Shown piece by piece: positions 1 to 6,765 of a DNA stretch of 11,315 nucleotides. Every line of letters begins with the position of its first letter. Within the stretch, counting starts at the first letter, position 1. The position numbers and the translations under genes are program-made. The notes beneath the pieces are model-generated. The model was not told the origin of the DNA and made no database searches. It saw only the letters and a list, made by a program, of their open reading frames with translations. Origin of the DNA: CAYMRB01 sp964392615 (lineage in GTDB: Bacteria > Planctomycetota > UBA8108); contig CAYMRB010000339.1 in NCBI GenBank assembly GCA_964392615.1, forward strand, positions 1 through 11,315, given 5' to 3'.

Positions 1-1
1 G

Positions 2-1387
2 AAGACGCTGGACGAGCTCGGCGTCGACGATGCTCCGCCTCTGAGCGTCGAGGAGAAGAGCGCACGCATCGCCGACCTGCTCGCATCGCGATCCGGCATC
101 TACCACCCGGCGGCGTTCGAGACACCCAAGATGAAGACCCAGCGGCCGGCGCGTGGCAGCCGTCGGCCGGGCGACGTGTTCTGGTACAACAACTGGGACT
201 TCAACGCGTTGCTGACGATCTTCGAGCAGGAGACGGGGACGAAGATCTTCGCCGAGTTTCGCGAGCGTCTGGCTCGACCGCTCGGCATGGAGGACTTTCG
301 ACTGCACGACGGGTACTACCACTTGGAGGCGGAGCACTCGATCCACTCCGCCTATCCGTTCCGCATGTCGAGTCGAGACCTGGCTCGATTCGGTTTGCTG
401 TATCTGCGTCGCGGCAAGTGGCGTGAGCGGCAGTTGATCTCCGAGGAGTGGGTTCGCGACAGCGTCAGATCGCATCTCCGGGAGACGGACCAGAAGTCGA
501 GCTCGCTCTACGGCTACGGGCTTCTGTGGTGGCGCGTCGTCGACGGACCGATGCGCGACGTCGGCATGTACTCGGCGCTCGGGTACGGCGGCCACGCGAT
601 CGATGTGGTGCCGGCAGCGGACCTCGTCGTCGTGCATCGCGTCGACACGTACTGGGACGTGACGCCGTCGTTTCGTGATGGCAAGAAGAGCCGCGTCGGC
701 CGGGCAGCGCGTTTCGCCCTGGTGGACAAGATCCTCCGAGCGCGCGTCGGACCGCCCGATGCGAACGCGCGGCTGGTGCCGTTCGCGTCGAAGCGCGCGC
801 AGGACATCGGGGCGGCGACGCCGGTGCCTTCGAGCGATATCGCTTCGTACGCCGGCGAGTACGCGTTCGATGGCTATCAGCTCGCGATCGCGACGACCGA
901 CAACGGAACGCTGCAGCTCGAGGGCCCGGCGGTGGGGAGGTACGGTCTGCTGCCGCGATCCGCGACGGAGTTCCTGATCGAGGACGCGCGCGTTCCGCTG
1001 ACCTTCGAGGTCGACGAGGGCGGACGGTCGGTCGCGATGACGATTCGCGTCTCGCCGCGAACGAGCTATCGAGGTGTTCGGACAAGGCGGGGGAGCGAGG
1101 GGGACGGCGAGGCCGAGTCCGAGTCCGAGTCCGAGTCCGATACCGACTCCGATACCGACTCCGATACCGATACCGATACCGACTCCGATACCGACTCCGA
1201 TACCGACTCCGATACCGACTCCGATACCGATACCGACTCCGATACCGAGCCCTGCCCTACTTCGCTTCCCCCTTGCGCCGCACGAGGGCTGACCAGGCCC
1301 ACGGGCCGTTCTTGCGGTTGGGATCCCTCGACTCGAAGCGCATCTCCCGGAGCCACACGAAGTCCCACGTCGCGGCGTAGTCGTTGA
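2..1387 (+). CDS. Serine hydrolase, class C beta-lactamase family, 5'-truncated, C-terminus extended by repeats
   Basis: The window opens inside this gene. The frame is open from base 2 (KTLDELGVDDAPPLSVEEK...), so the ATG at 131 is internal and not the start. The family consists of penicillin-binding-protein/class C beta-lactamase-like serine hydrolases. Its SxxK serine motif normally lies shortly before the first residues seen here, so it is outside the window. Visible are LLASRSGIYHP, the Tyr motif YNN in FWYNNWDFNALLTIFEQETG (class C YxN), PLGMEDF, and GYGGHAIDVVP where the third KTG/HxG-like motif is expected. A C-terminal beta-domain follows (IASYAGEYAFDGYQLAI to about RTSYRGVRTRR, near base 1090). 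The frame then enters a GA-rich stretch and a hexanucleotide tract coding alternating acidic and Ser/Thr residues, and runs to TGA at 1385-1387. This overlaps the convergent gene by 131 bp. The last ~90 residues are probably not native. The substrate is unknown; in this family it may be an ester or peptide rather than a beta-lactam. Confidence 0.85.
   Translation, partial: KTLDELGVDDAPPLSVEEKSARIADLLASRSGIYHPAAFETPKMKTQRPARGSRRPGDVFWYNNWDFNALLTIFEQETGTKIFAEFRERLARPLGMEDFRLHDGYYHLEAEHSIHSAYPFRMSSRDLARFGLLYLRRGKWRERQLISEEWVRDSVRSHLRETDQKSSSLYGYGLLWWRVVDGPMRDVGMYSALGYGGHAIDVVPAADLVVVHRVDTYWDVTPSFRDGKKSRVGRAARFALVDKILRARVGPPDANARLVPFASKRAQDIGAATPVPSSDIASYAGEYAFDGYQLAIATTDNGTLQLEGPAVGRYGLLPRSATEFLIEDARVPLTFEVDEGGRSVAMTIRVSPRTSYRGVRTRRGSEGDGEAESESESESDTDSDTDSDTDTDTDSDTDSDTDSDTDSDTDTDSDTEPCPTSLPPCAARGLTRPTGRSCGWDPSTRSASPGATRSPTSRRSR
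1115..1246. repeat. Hexanucleotide tandem repeat tract 1 (GAYWCC / GAGTCC, 22 units)
   Basis: Twenty-two uninterrupted 6-bp units: four GAGTCC, then a mix of GATACC and GACTCC, with a decayed unit GAGCCC at 1247. The tract has no stop codon in any of the six frames, so reading frames run through it on both strands. It lies within the 3' part of the plus-strand hydrolase frame and ends 10 bp before the stop of the convergent minus-strand gene (1257). Its codons in the hydrolase frame give (E/D)(S/T) repeats. No Rho-independent terminator is visible between the two convergent genes; the tract occupies that place. Confidence 0.95.
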
Positions 1388-2609
1388 CGAGCTCCGTCTC
1401 GTCGACGCGCGGCGGGCCGTAGTGCCGTGGCTCGTTCGCGTTGCCGGCCAGGATCAGGAAGTGCGTGCCGGGACGGGAGAGCCGATTCACGCCGGCCACG
1501 AAACCCTTGGCGTCGTAGCCGCGGACGTGGTGGTAGCAGCCGCGGTCGAAGATGAGGTCGAACGGACCGACCGGCGGCAGAGCGACCGCGTCGGCCAGGA
1601 GCCAACGCACCTCGACCTTCGCCGCACGAGCGCGGCGCTCCCCGAGAGCCAGCGCGGTCGGCGCGATGTCGATGGCGGTCACCTCGAAGCCCTGGCTCGC
1701 GAGGTAGACCGCGTTCGTTCCCGTGCCGCAACCGATGACGAGCGCGCGTCCCGTCCGCACGGTCTTCGACTCGACCAGGCTGGTCAGCTCGCTCGCCGGG
1801 CGTCCGACGTCCCAGCCGGGCGCGCCGCTGCGTCGGTACGCGCTGTCCCAACGATCGAGCTGGCGGACGCCTTCCTGTCCGTGTGGCAAGATCCCGGCGG
1901 CCAGCACGCGTTTGGCGAGCACCTCGTCGCCGCCCTTCGACACTGCGATCGTGCCGGAGCCGTGCGGCGGCAGCGTGATCTCGAACGTGCGAGCTCCGCT
2001 GGTCACCTTGACTGTCAGGACGCCGTTCTTGTCGATCGCCGCGACCGTGCCTCCCTTGCCGCCGACTCCCAGCGCGACGAGGAAGCGTGCACCGCCTTTC
2101 GGTCGGATTCGGAAGCCCGCCGTCGCCACATGGGCGTCGCCGGCGCGCTGCACCGTGAAGCCCTTACCGGGCAACAGCGCGTGTGCGTCGATGCTCGTGT
2201 CGCCCGCGCCTACGGTGAAGCCCGTCGCGTTGATCGCGGGGGCCTCTTCGCAGGCCAACTTCCACGACGCGTCGCGGGACTGCGTGGTGTCGAGAACGAT
2301 GAACGTCGCCGGCTTGCAGAACACGATGCGGCGATCGCCGTTCGACAGGGCGCCGCGGACATAGACGAAGTGCGCGTGCTCCTCGTATGCGAGAATTCGG
2401 TCGACGCCGAGACTCGCGACCGGCGGCAAGTCGTCGGCGTACCGCGAGAAGCGTTGCGCCAGGGCAACGACATCGGTCGACCGCATCGGGTCGGCGGCGA
2501 GAAGGGCGCTCGGAACGAGCGCTATTCCGACGAGCGCGGTGATGAGCGCCGGAGCTCGCAGTCTGCCGATGTTCATAGGGCCGTTCGCTGCGTGGATCGT
2601 GTCGGTCAT
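1257..2609 (-). CDS. Secreted heparinase II/III-like beta-domain fused to SAM-dependent methyltransferase
   Basis: 450 residues from ATG 2609. A second in-frame ATG at 2576 (residue 12) puts a signal peptide at the N-terminus (NIGRLRAPALITALVGIALV, cleavage near LLA/ADP) and may be the true start. ATG 2609 follows the preceding stop in TGACCATG, with only a weak GGA upstream. Residues ~65-235 resemble the C-terminal beta-sandwich of heparinase II/III-type lyases (FCKPATFIVLDTTQSRDASW); the catalytic alpha-toroid is absent. Residues ~250-445 are a class I methyltransferase of the thiopurine-methyltransferase-like type: RWDSAYRR...GWDVGRPASEL, SAM motif VIGCGTGTNAVYLASQGF (~291-308), acidic strand VTAIDIAPTAL, and FDLIFDRGCYHHV (~350-362). 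The combination is odd because SAM is cytoplasmic while the N-terminus looks exported. Last gene of the minus-strand cluster, convergent with the hydrolase. The methyltransferase fold is confident; the substrate is unknown. Confidence 0.85.
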   Translation of the reverse strand: MTDTIHAANGPMNIGRLRAPALITALVGIALVPSALLAADPMRSTDVVALAQRFSRYADDLPPVASLGVDRILAYEEHAHFVYVRGALSNGDRRIVFCKPATFIVLDTTQSRDASWKLACEEAPAINATGFTVGAGDTSIDAHALLPGKGFTVQRAGDAHVATAGFRIRPKGGARFLVALGVGGKGGTVAAIDKNGVLTVKVTSGARTFEITLPPHGSGTIAVSKGGDEVLAKRVLAAGILPHGQEGVRQLDRWDSAYRRSGAPGWDVGRPASELTSLVESKTVRTGRALVIGCGTGTNAVYLASQGFEVTAIDIAPTALALGERRARAAKVEVRWLLADAVALPPVGPFDLIFDRGCYHHVRGYDAKGFVAGVNRLSRPGTHFLILAGNANEPRHYGPPRVDETELVNDYAATWDFVWLREMRFESRDPNRKNGPWAWSALVRRKGEAK

Positions 2610-2611
2610 GG

Positions 2612-2858
2612 TCAGCGTTTCCGTTCGGGCTGCGAGGGGGGAGCCTTACGACGCTTCGGAGTCTTCTCTCCGCCGTTCTTCGGTGTCACGGCCTGGGCTG
2701 CGAGTCGATCGTAGCGAGCGCGCAGGTCCTTCGCGCGTTCCGCGTTCTGCGCCGCGACGTCGTTCCAGACGTGGGCCAGTCTTTCATAACCCGCTGCCGC
2801 AGAGAAGCGTTTTCGACCGCTTCGCGGCCGGGGCGACACGTGGCTCGGCCTGCTCGCG
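2612..2858 (-). pseudogene. Sulfatase C-terminal remnant
   Basis: After the TAG ending the CRTAC1 gene (2859-2861), a different frame codes about 65 residues that look like the tail of a planctomycete-type arylsulfatase: GYERLAHVWNDVAAQNAERA, then RARYDRLAAQAVTPKNGGEK, and a Lys/Arg-rich end. The family tail usually reads (D)xAAxxPExxxxLRARYDxLAAxAVxPK. No sulfatase catalytic part (CxPSR) lies upstream, because that DNA codes the CRTAC1 C-terminus in another frame. The only start in frame would be an ATG at 2914 inside the CRTAC1 gene or a GTG near 2842. The stop sits in TGACCATG, two bases before the next gene's start, which suggests this was once a full sulfatase gene coupled to it. An alternative is a small orphan protein. 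A 6-bp stem (GAAGCG/CGCTTC, 2804-2823) lies in the stretch without a following T-run. Confidence 0.45.
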
Positions 2859-4544
2859 CTACGGCCGTGTACGCTCGCCACGCTGCAGCTTCTGGACAAG
2901 CTCGAGACCCGCACGGGCGCGCTCGAAACCGGGCCGCGCCGAGAGAGCGCGTTGGAAGTGCTCCGCGGCTTTCTCCAGGATGCCGTACGCTCCGAGCATC
3001 GAGGCGTAGTCGCAGTGAATCTCTGCCGCGGCGGGCGATTGCGTCAGGGCGCTCTCGTAGTAGAACGCCGCCTGCTCGGGCTCCTGACGGCGCTGGTATT
3101 CGAGGGCCAGCGCGTGGCACTTCCCGGTGAGCTCGGTGCGGAGCCTCGTCTGCACCTTCGCGTTCGTAGCCCGCTCCGCAGCAAGATGCAGGTACGGCAA
3201 CGCGCGTTCCGGTAGGCGGCCCTCGAACTGTCGTGCCATAAACTCGGCCATGGACGCCTCGTCGACGGGTCGCGTGAACCAGCTGCCCGCGAAGGGTGGG
3301 GCGAGTTGGTGGAGCTCGGCATCGCTCGCGCTGATCATGAGCCGCGTGTCCTTGATGAGCTCCGCCGATGCCAGAGGCCCGCGATAGATCGCCACGGCGC
3401 GCCCTTCGCCGTCGAGCAAGAACGCGACCGGCACCGCTGCGGCGATCGTGCGATCGAACAGCGCTGTTTCGAACTGCCGCATGGCGTCGAGCGACGCGGC
3501 ATCGACAAATCCCCACGCGAACGGCACTCGCCAGCGCGCGATCAAGTCACGGGCCTTGTTCGTACGACTCGCGCCTGCGGCACCGAGCGCGTCCACGGAG
3601 AGTGCGAGCACGGTCACGCCGGCCTTGCGCAGCGATTCTTCGGCGTCGGCGAGGCCCTTCAGCTCGACCGCGCAATGCGGGCAGTCAGCGGCCCAGAGCA
3701 GCACGAGGAGCGCTCCCCGGATGGGGCTCGCATCCTTCGGCCCGCCGGCGGCGTCGCGATAGGACGGCATCGGGAACGGGATCCTGCGCGGCAGAATGAC
3801 CCGCGCACGCCCTCGCGGCGTCGACAGCACCGGCGGCGCGATGGTGGCTTTCGTCTCGAGAGCGCTCGCCGCTGTCGGTCGCGTCGAGCGGGGCTGCCAC
3901 GGCGCGGCCGCGCCGCTGCCCTGCTTCAGCACGTAACGTCCTCCCGGAGCGACTCCCGTGAAGGTCTCCCGCCCGGAGTCGCGGCCCGACCAGAGCACGG
4001 TCACGGTCGCGATTTCGTCGGCACCGTCGAGCCCGAACTGGAGCCACTTGCTCGACTGCGACAGGAAGAGATCCCCGGCGCGCACCGACTTGACGAGTCG
4101 CCGCCTCGGCGCGTCGGCGTCGAGCGGCGCGCGACTCCGTCGTGGCACGACCTCGACCACCGCACCGACGCCATCTCGATTGCTCGACGTCCCCTCGAGA
4201 CGCAGGGCCACGTAGCTGCGCCGTCGGGCGTCGAGCTGATTCGCCATGAAGCGAAGTCTCGGTGCGGTCCGATTGCGGAACCAGAGATCGAGGTCGCCGT
4301 CGTGGTCCCAATCGACGACCGCGATCGCTCGGCTGTCATCGGCGAAGTCGAGGCCGCTGACGTGCGAGATGTTCGCGAACCGCGTGGCGCCATCGAGCGA
4401 CGAAGCGGTGTTCAGATAGCAGCAGTTCTTCTCACGGCCGCTCCACGACTTTCCGTCGCGAACGAGCTGCATGATCGCGGCCCATGCGGTGCCGTACTTC
4501 TCGGCGTCGCTGCGGTTCGATTCGTCAGCCGTCGATTGCGACAC
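2859..4544 (-). CDS. CRTAC1-family protein, C-terminal half: last propeller blade, ASPIC/UnbV, redoxin and TPR
   Basis: The first possible start after the in-frame TGA is GTG 4544, giving 561 residues, but family sequence is already coded before it (RFLWRQV, 4565-4545). This is therefore better read as the continuation of the 4566-6542 frame (same frame, 21 nt apart). The GTG has no convincing Shine-Dalgarno and lies in the loop of a hairpin. Domains, numbered from the GTG: WSGREKNCCYLN (34-45) and VDWDHDGDLDLW (77-88, seventh FG-GAP-type motif); ASPIC/UnbV domain ~122-206 (RDGVGAVVEVV, LVKSVRAGDLFLSQSSKWLQFGL, TVLWSGRDSGRETF); thioredoxin-like redoxin ~250-395 with the CPHC motif (288-291); helical TPR region ~430-550 (ALEYQRRQEPEQAAFYYESA, EKAAEHFQRALSARPGFERA). 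Expected outside the cytoplasmic membrane. CPHC suggests thiol-disulfide chemistry, but no partner is known. Joined to the N-terminal half, the protein would be 1227 residues. Confidence 0.85.
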   Translation of the reverse strand: MSQSTADESNRSDAEKYGTAWAAIMQLVRDGKSWSGREKNCCYLNTASSLDGATRFANISHVSGLDFADDSRAIAVVDWDHDGDLDLWFRNRTAPRLRFMANQLDARRRSYVALRLEGTSSNRDGVGAVVEVVPRRSRAPLDADAPRRRLVKSVRAGDLFLSQSSKWLQFGLDGADEIATVTVLWSGRDSGRETFTGVAPGGRYVLKQGSGAAAPWQPRSTRPTAASALETKATIAPPVLSTPRGRARVILPRRIPFPMPSYRDAAGGPKDASPIRGALLVLLWAADCPHCAVELKGLADAEESLRKAGVTVLALSVDALGAAGASRTNKARDLIARWRVPFAWGFVDAASLDAMRQFETALFDRTIAAAVPVAFLLDGEGRAVAIYRGPLASAELIKDTRLMISASDAELHQLAPPFAGSWFTRPVDEASMAEFMARQFEGRLPERALPYLHLAAERATNAKVQTRLRTELTGKCHALALEYQRRQEPEQAAFYYESALTQSPAAAEIHCDYASMLGAYGILEKAAEHFQRALSARPGFERARAGLELVQKLQRGERTRP

Positions 4545-4568
4545 TACCTGTCGCCATAAGAATCTTCA
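4538..4568 (-). promoter_or_regulatory. In-frame TGA followed by bacterial-SECIS-like hairpin
   Basis: On the minus strand the TGA at 4568-4566 is followed by 11 nt (AGATTCTTATG) and then GCGACAGGTAGTGTCGC (4554-4538). This is a perfect 6-bp stem, GCGACA with TGTCGC, around the loop GGTAG. Beyond a G/A mismatch, two more pairs (AT with AT) extend the stem. Bacterial SECIS elements lie just downstream of the Sec UGA, with the apical loop about 16-37 nt away and a G within the first two loop bases; here 17 nt separate TGA and loop, and the loop begins GG. From memory, the E. coli fdhF minimal element also starts 11 nt after its UGA, is 17 nt long and has GGU in its loop. The codons in the hairpin are WRQVVSQ, so protein constraint and chance could also explain the pairing. 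Function is inferred, not shown. Confidence 0.5.
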
Positions 4569-6542
4569 CAAGTCGACGGAGCCCGTGTTCGTCAAGAAGC
4601 CGTTCGCGACGACGATGTCCTCCCACCCGTCGTTGTCGATGTCGACAAGCGCGGAGCTCCACGCCCAGCGCCCCATCATCGCGCCGGATGCCGCGCTCAG
4701 ATCATCGAAGGCCGACGAGTCGTTGCGCGCGACGAGGAGCGAGTTGCCGCGCGCCATGCGCCGCAACCCCGCGACCATCGAGTCCCCTCGCCCCGGTGCG
4801 AAATTCCGCTGGAAGGCGATCCGGCCGCCGGCGGACGAGAACATGTTGCCGACGTGAAGGTCGGGTCGGCCATCGCGATTGACGTCGCCCCACGCCACCG
4901 ACATTCCCGCCGCGATATCCTCGACGCCCGATTCGGCGGCGACGTCGACGAAGCGTCGCCTGCCGCTCGACTCCGGCGCGTTGCGGACGACGTCGTTGCG
5001 GTAGAGGTTGTTGCGGCCGAAGTCGTTGGCGACGTAGAGGTCGGGATCGCCGTCGCGGTCGTAATCCTCCCACGCGGCGGCGAAGCTCCAGCGCGAGTCC
5101 CTGTCGAGCCCGACATCGGCAGTGACGTCGGCGAATCGGAACGACCCGAAGTTCTCGAGGAGCACGTTGCGGCCGCCGTTCTCCGCGTCGTGAAACGGGA
5201 TCGGCGAGCGTGCCTCGAAGCCGCGCGCTCCCGAGGCACCGCCGCGACCCGCGTAGACGCAGACGTGAACGTCGAGATCGCCATCGCCATCGTAATCGGC
5301 CGCGGCGAGCCCGAACGGATAGGCGGCGCCCATGTGTCCGCCTCGAATGGCGAACTTGCCCGCGCCGTCGTTCTCCGCGAAGACGACGGCCGCGATCGTC
5401 GCAACGACCAAGTCCTGGTCGCCGTCGTTGTCGAGATCGACCAGGAGCGCCGCGCGGGAGTCTTCGAGCCAGTCGACGCTCGACTCCGCCGAGACGTCTG
5501 CGACCGTGCCGTCCGGCTTCTGAACGTAGAGGCGATTCGGCAGGCTGCCGCCGTCGCAGACGTACAGGTCCTCGAGGCCGTCGCCGTTCACGTCACCGAC
5601 GGCGAGGCCATGGTGTCCGGTCAAGTGCATGTCGCCGAGACGTGTGACGCGCTCCGACCAGTACTCGATGCCGCGCAGCTGCTGCGAACGATAGGACGGA
5701 GGCGCATTCGCGAAGACCGCGGCGGTCGCGTCACCGAAGAGGTGGGGGACTGGAGCCGTCGCGGGTTCGACGACCGCCTCCTCGTGAGCAACCACCCGGA
5801 TGCCGGTCAGCGTCGGCTTCGTCTTCGCCTTCGCATCATCCTCTGGGCGTCGCCACGTGCAGGTCCAGGTCGCGTTCGCTTGCCGCAAGCCTCCACCTCG
5901 CGACAATCGTCCGACGACTTCGACGAGGGCGCGCGTCGTGAACAGCCGCCGCGCGTCCGCGGGCAGCTCGACCGCGATCGGCTTGATGCGAACGTCGACA
6001 CTCTCCCGATCGAGGCCGTCGCGAAGCGAACGTAGCGTTGCGGGCAGCGCAGCGACATCGACGGACTTCGCTCGCGGCGTCGCCGGTGGAGTCCATCGGG
6101 AGACGACGAGGCGGCCGCTTCGATGGTAGGGGCGCAGCGGGCTCGGTCGCAGCGGCGCGGATCGGAACTCCGGTGCGACGAGCTCATCGAGCGCGAGCGT
6201 TTCCGGGGCACCGAGCAGGCGAGCGAGCTGCTTTTTCGCGGCGCTGCTGAGCTCCTCGGTGACCCAATCGTCTCCGGGAGTCAGCTTGGCGGCTTCCTGG
6301 TCGATCGCGGAAGCCTCCCGGTTCGACTCCGGTGCGATCCGCGACATCGCGTCAACGCGCTCGACGCTGGGCGCCCGATCCGGCCGCGACGTGCGTGTCA
6401 TGCGAAGAGCTACGAGCTCGTCGCGCGGTGGTCTCGAACTCTGAACGCGACCGACATCGTCTCGCGGCCGCTCGGCCTCGTCGCAGCCCGCGGTGACGAG
6501 CGCGCCGGTCATCACGACGAGTGTGATCGTTTCACGAAGCAT
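4566..6542 (-). CDS. CRTAC1-family FG-GAP/VCBS propeller lipoprotein, N-terminal half (ends at in-frame TGA)
   Basis: 658 residues from ATG 6542, chosen because of a strong Shine-Dalgarno (AGGAGGT, 6 nt upstream). The N-terminus MLRETITLVVMTGALVTAGC is a lipoprotein signal with the lipidated Cys at position 20. A low-complexity linker (21-110) and a region of unknown fold (~110-260) follow. The propeller carries six calcium-type FG-GAP motifs: GDVNGDGLEDLYV (316), VDLDNDGDQDLVV (368), ADYDGDGDLDVHV (415), EDYDRDGDPDLYV (492), GDVNRDGRPDLHV (552), VDIDNDGWEDIVV (633). The frame stops at TGA directly after NGFLTNTGSVDL, a point where CRTAC1 proteins normally continue into the ASPIC/UnbV part; a seventh motif lies beyond the TGA in the same frame. 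The start overlaps the stop of the small membrane protein gene by 11 nt, so the two are probably co-transcribed. Family function is poorly known; a surface- or periplasm-facing binding scaffold is likely. Confidence 0.88.
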   Translation of the reverse strand: MLRETITLVVMTGALVTAGCDEAERPRDDVGRVQSSRPPRDELVALRMTRTSRPDRAPSVERVDAMSRIAPESNREASAIDQEAAKLTPGDDWVTEELSSAAKKQLARLLGAPETLALDELVAPEFRSAPLRPSPLRPYHRSGRLVVSRWTPPATPRAKSVDVAALPATLRSLRDGLDRESVDVRIKPIAVELPADARRLFTTRALVEVVGRLSRGGGLRQANATWTCTWRRPEDDAKAKTKPTLTGIRVVAHEEAVVEPATAPVPHLFGDATAAVFANAPPSYRSQQLRGIEYWSERVTRLGDMHLTGHHGLAVGDVNGDGLEDLYVCDGGSLPNRLYVQKPDGTVADVSAESSVDWLEDSRAALLVDLDNDGDQDLVVATIAAVVFAENDGAGKFAIRGGHMGAAYPFGLAAADYDGDGDLDVHVCVYAGRGGASGARGFEARSPIPFHDAENGGRNVLLENFGSFRFADVTADVGLDRDSRWSFAAAWEDYDRDGDPDLYVANDFGRNNLYRNDVVRNAPESSGRRRFVDVAAESGVEDIAAGMSVAWGDVNRDGRPDLHVGNMFSSAGGRIAFQRNFAPGRGDSMVAGLRRMARGNSLLVARNDSSAFDDLSAASGAMMGRWAWSSALVDIDNDGWEDIVVANGFLTNTGSVDL

Positions 6543-6762
6543 CCTGCCACCTCCTGCTGTTCAAGCGTCGGTACCACGAGAAGTAGAGCGCGACAAGGGC
6601 TGCGACCGCGATCAACGCGCACGTGCCAGCTGCCGCGTGCCAGTGGCCGACGAGATACATCGGCAGCAGGTAGACCGACGACAGGGCTATCGAGCCGAGC
6701 ACCACGTTGAGCGCGATGCGCGCGGCGGAGCCCGTGCCGCCGTCGCTGTCGTCCGCTCGCAC
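6532..6762 (-). CDS. Small two-helix membrane protein, likely symporter partner
   Basis: 76 residues from GTG 6762, three bases after the symporter stop (TAG ACG GTG). There is no clear Shine-Dalgarno, so translation is probably coupled to the symporter. Two hydrophobic segments are visible, ~16-38 (IALNVVLGSIALSSVYLLPM and on) and ~43-62 (AAAGTCALIAVAALVALYFS), followed by a basic tail WYRRLNSRRW that should face the cytoplasm, placing both ends inside. I do not recognise the family. Small two-helix proteins (for example DUF485 or DUF997 types) are known next to SSS-family symporters, so an accessory subunit is a reasonable inference from position and topology only. Its stop overlaps the start of the CRTAC1 gene, whose ribosome binding site lies inside this frame. 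Confidence 0.72.
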   Translation of the reverse strand: MRADDSDGGTGSAARIALNVVLGSIALSSVYLLPMYLVGHWHAAAGTCALIAVAALVALYFSWYRRLNSRRWQDAS

Positions 6763-6765
6763 CGT

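Noticed and set aside
131..133. ATG 131 as start of the hydrolase gene
   Set aside because: Family sequence (LLASRSGIYHP) is already coded in frame before it, back to base 2.
2804..2823. Rho-independent terminator after the CRTAC1 gene
   Set aside because: The 6-bp stem lacks a following T-run and lies inside the sulfatase-like coding remnant.
4544..4544. GTG 4544 as a true start of a separate gene
   Set aside because: Conserved family residues are coded just before it, Shine-Dalgarno support is poor, and it sits in the hairpin loop; an independent gene is less likely than a continuation.
4566..4568. TGA reassigned as a sense codon throughout the genome
   Set aside because: Other genes in the window (8385, 6532, 2612) end at TGA in coupled positions where readthrough would run into the next gene, so TGA works as a stop here.
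3306..6035. Plus-strand frames opposite the CRTAC1 gene
   Set aside because: Their Val/Ala/Asp runs mirror the FG-GAP Asp-rich codons on the other strand; not genes.
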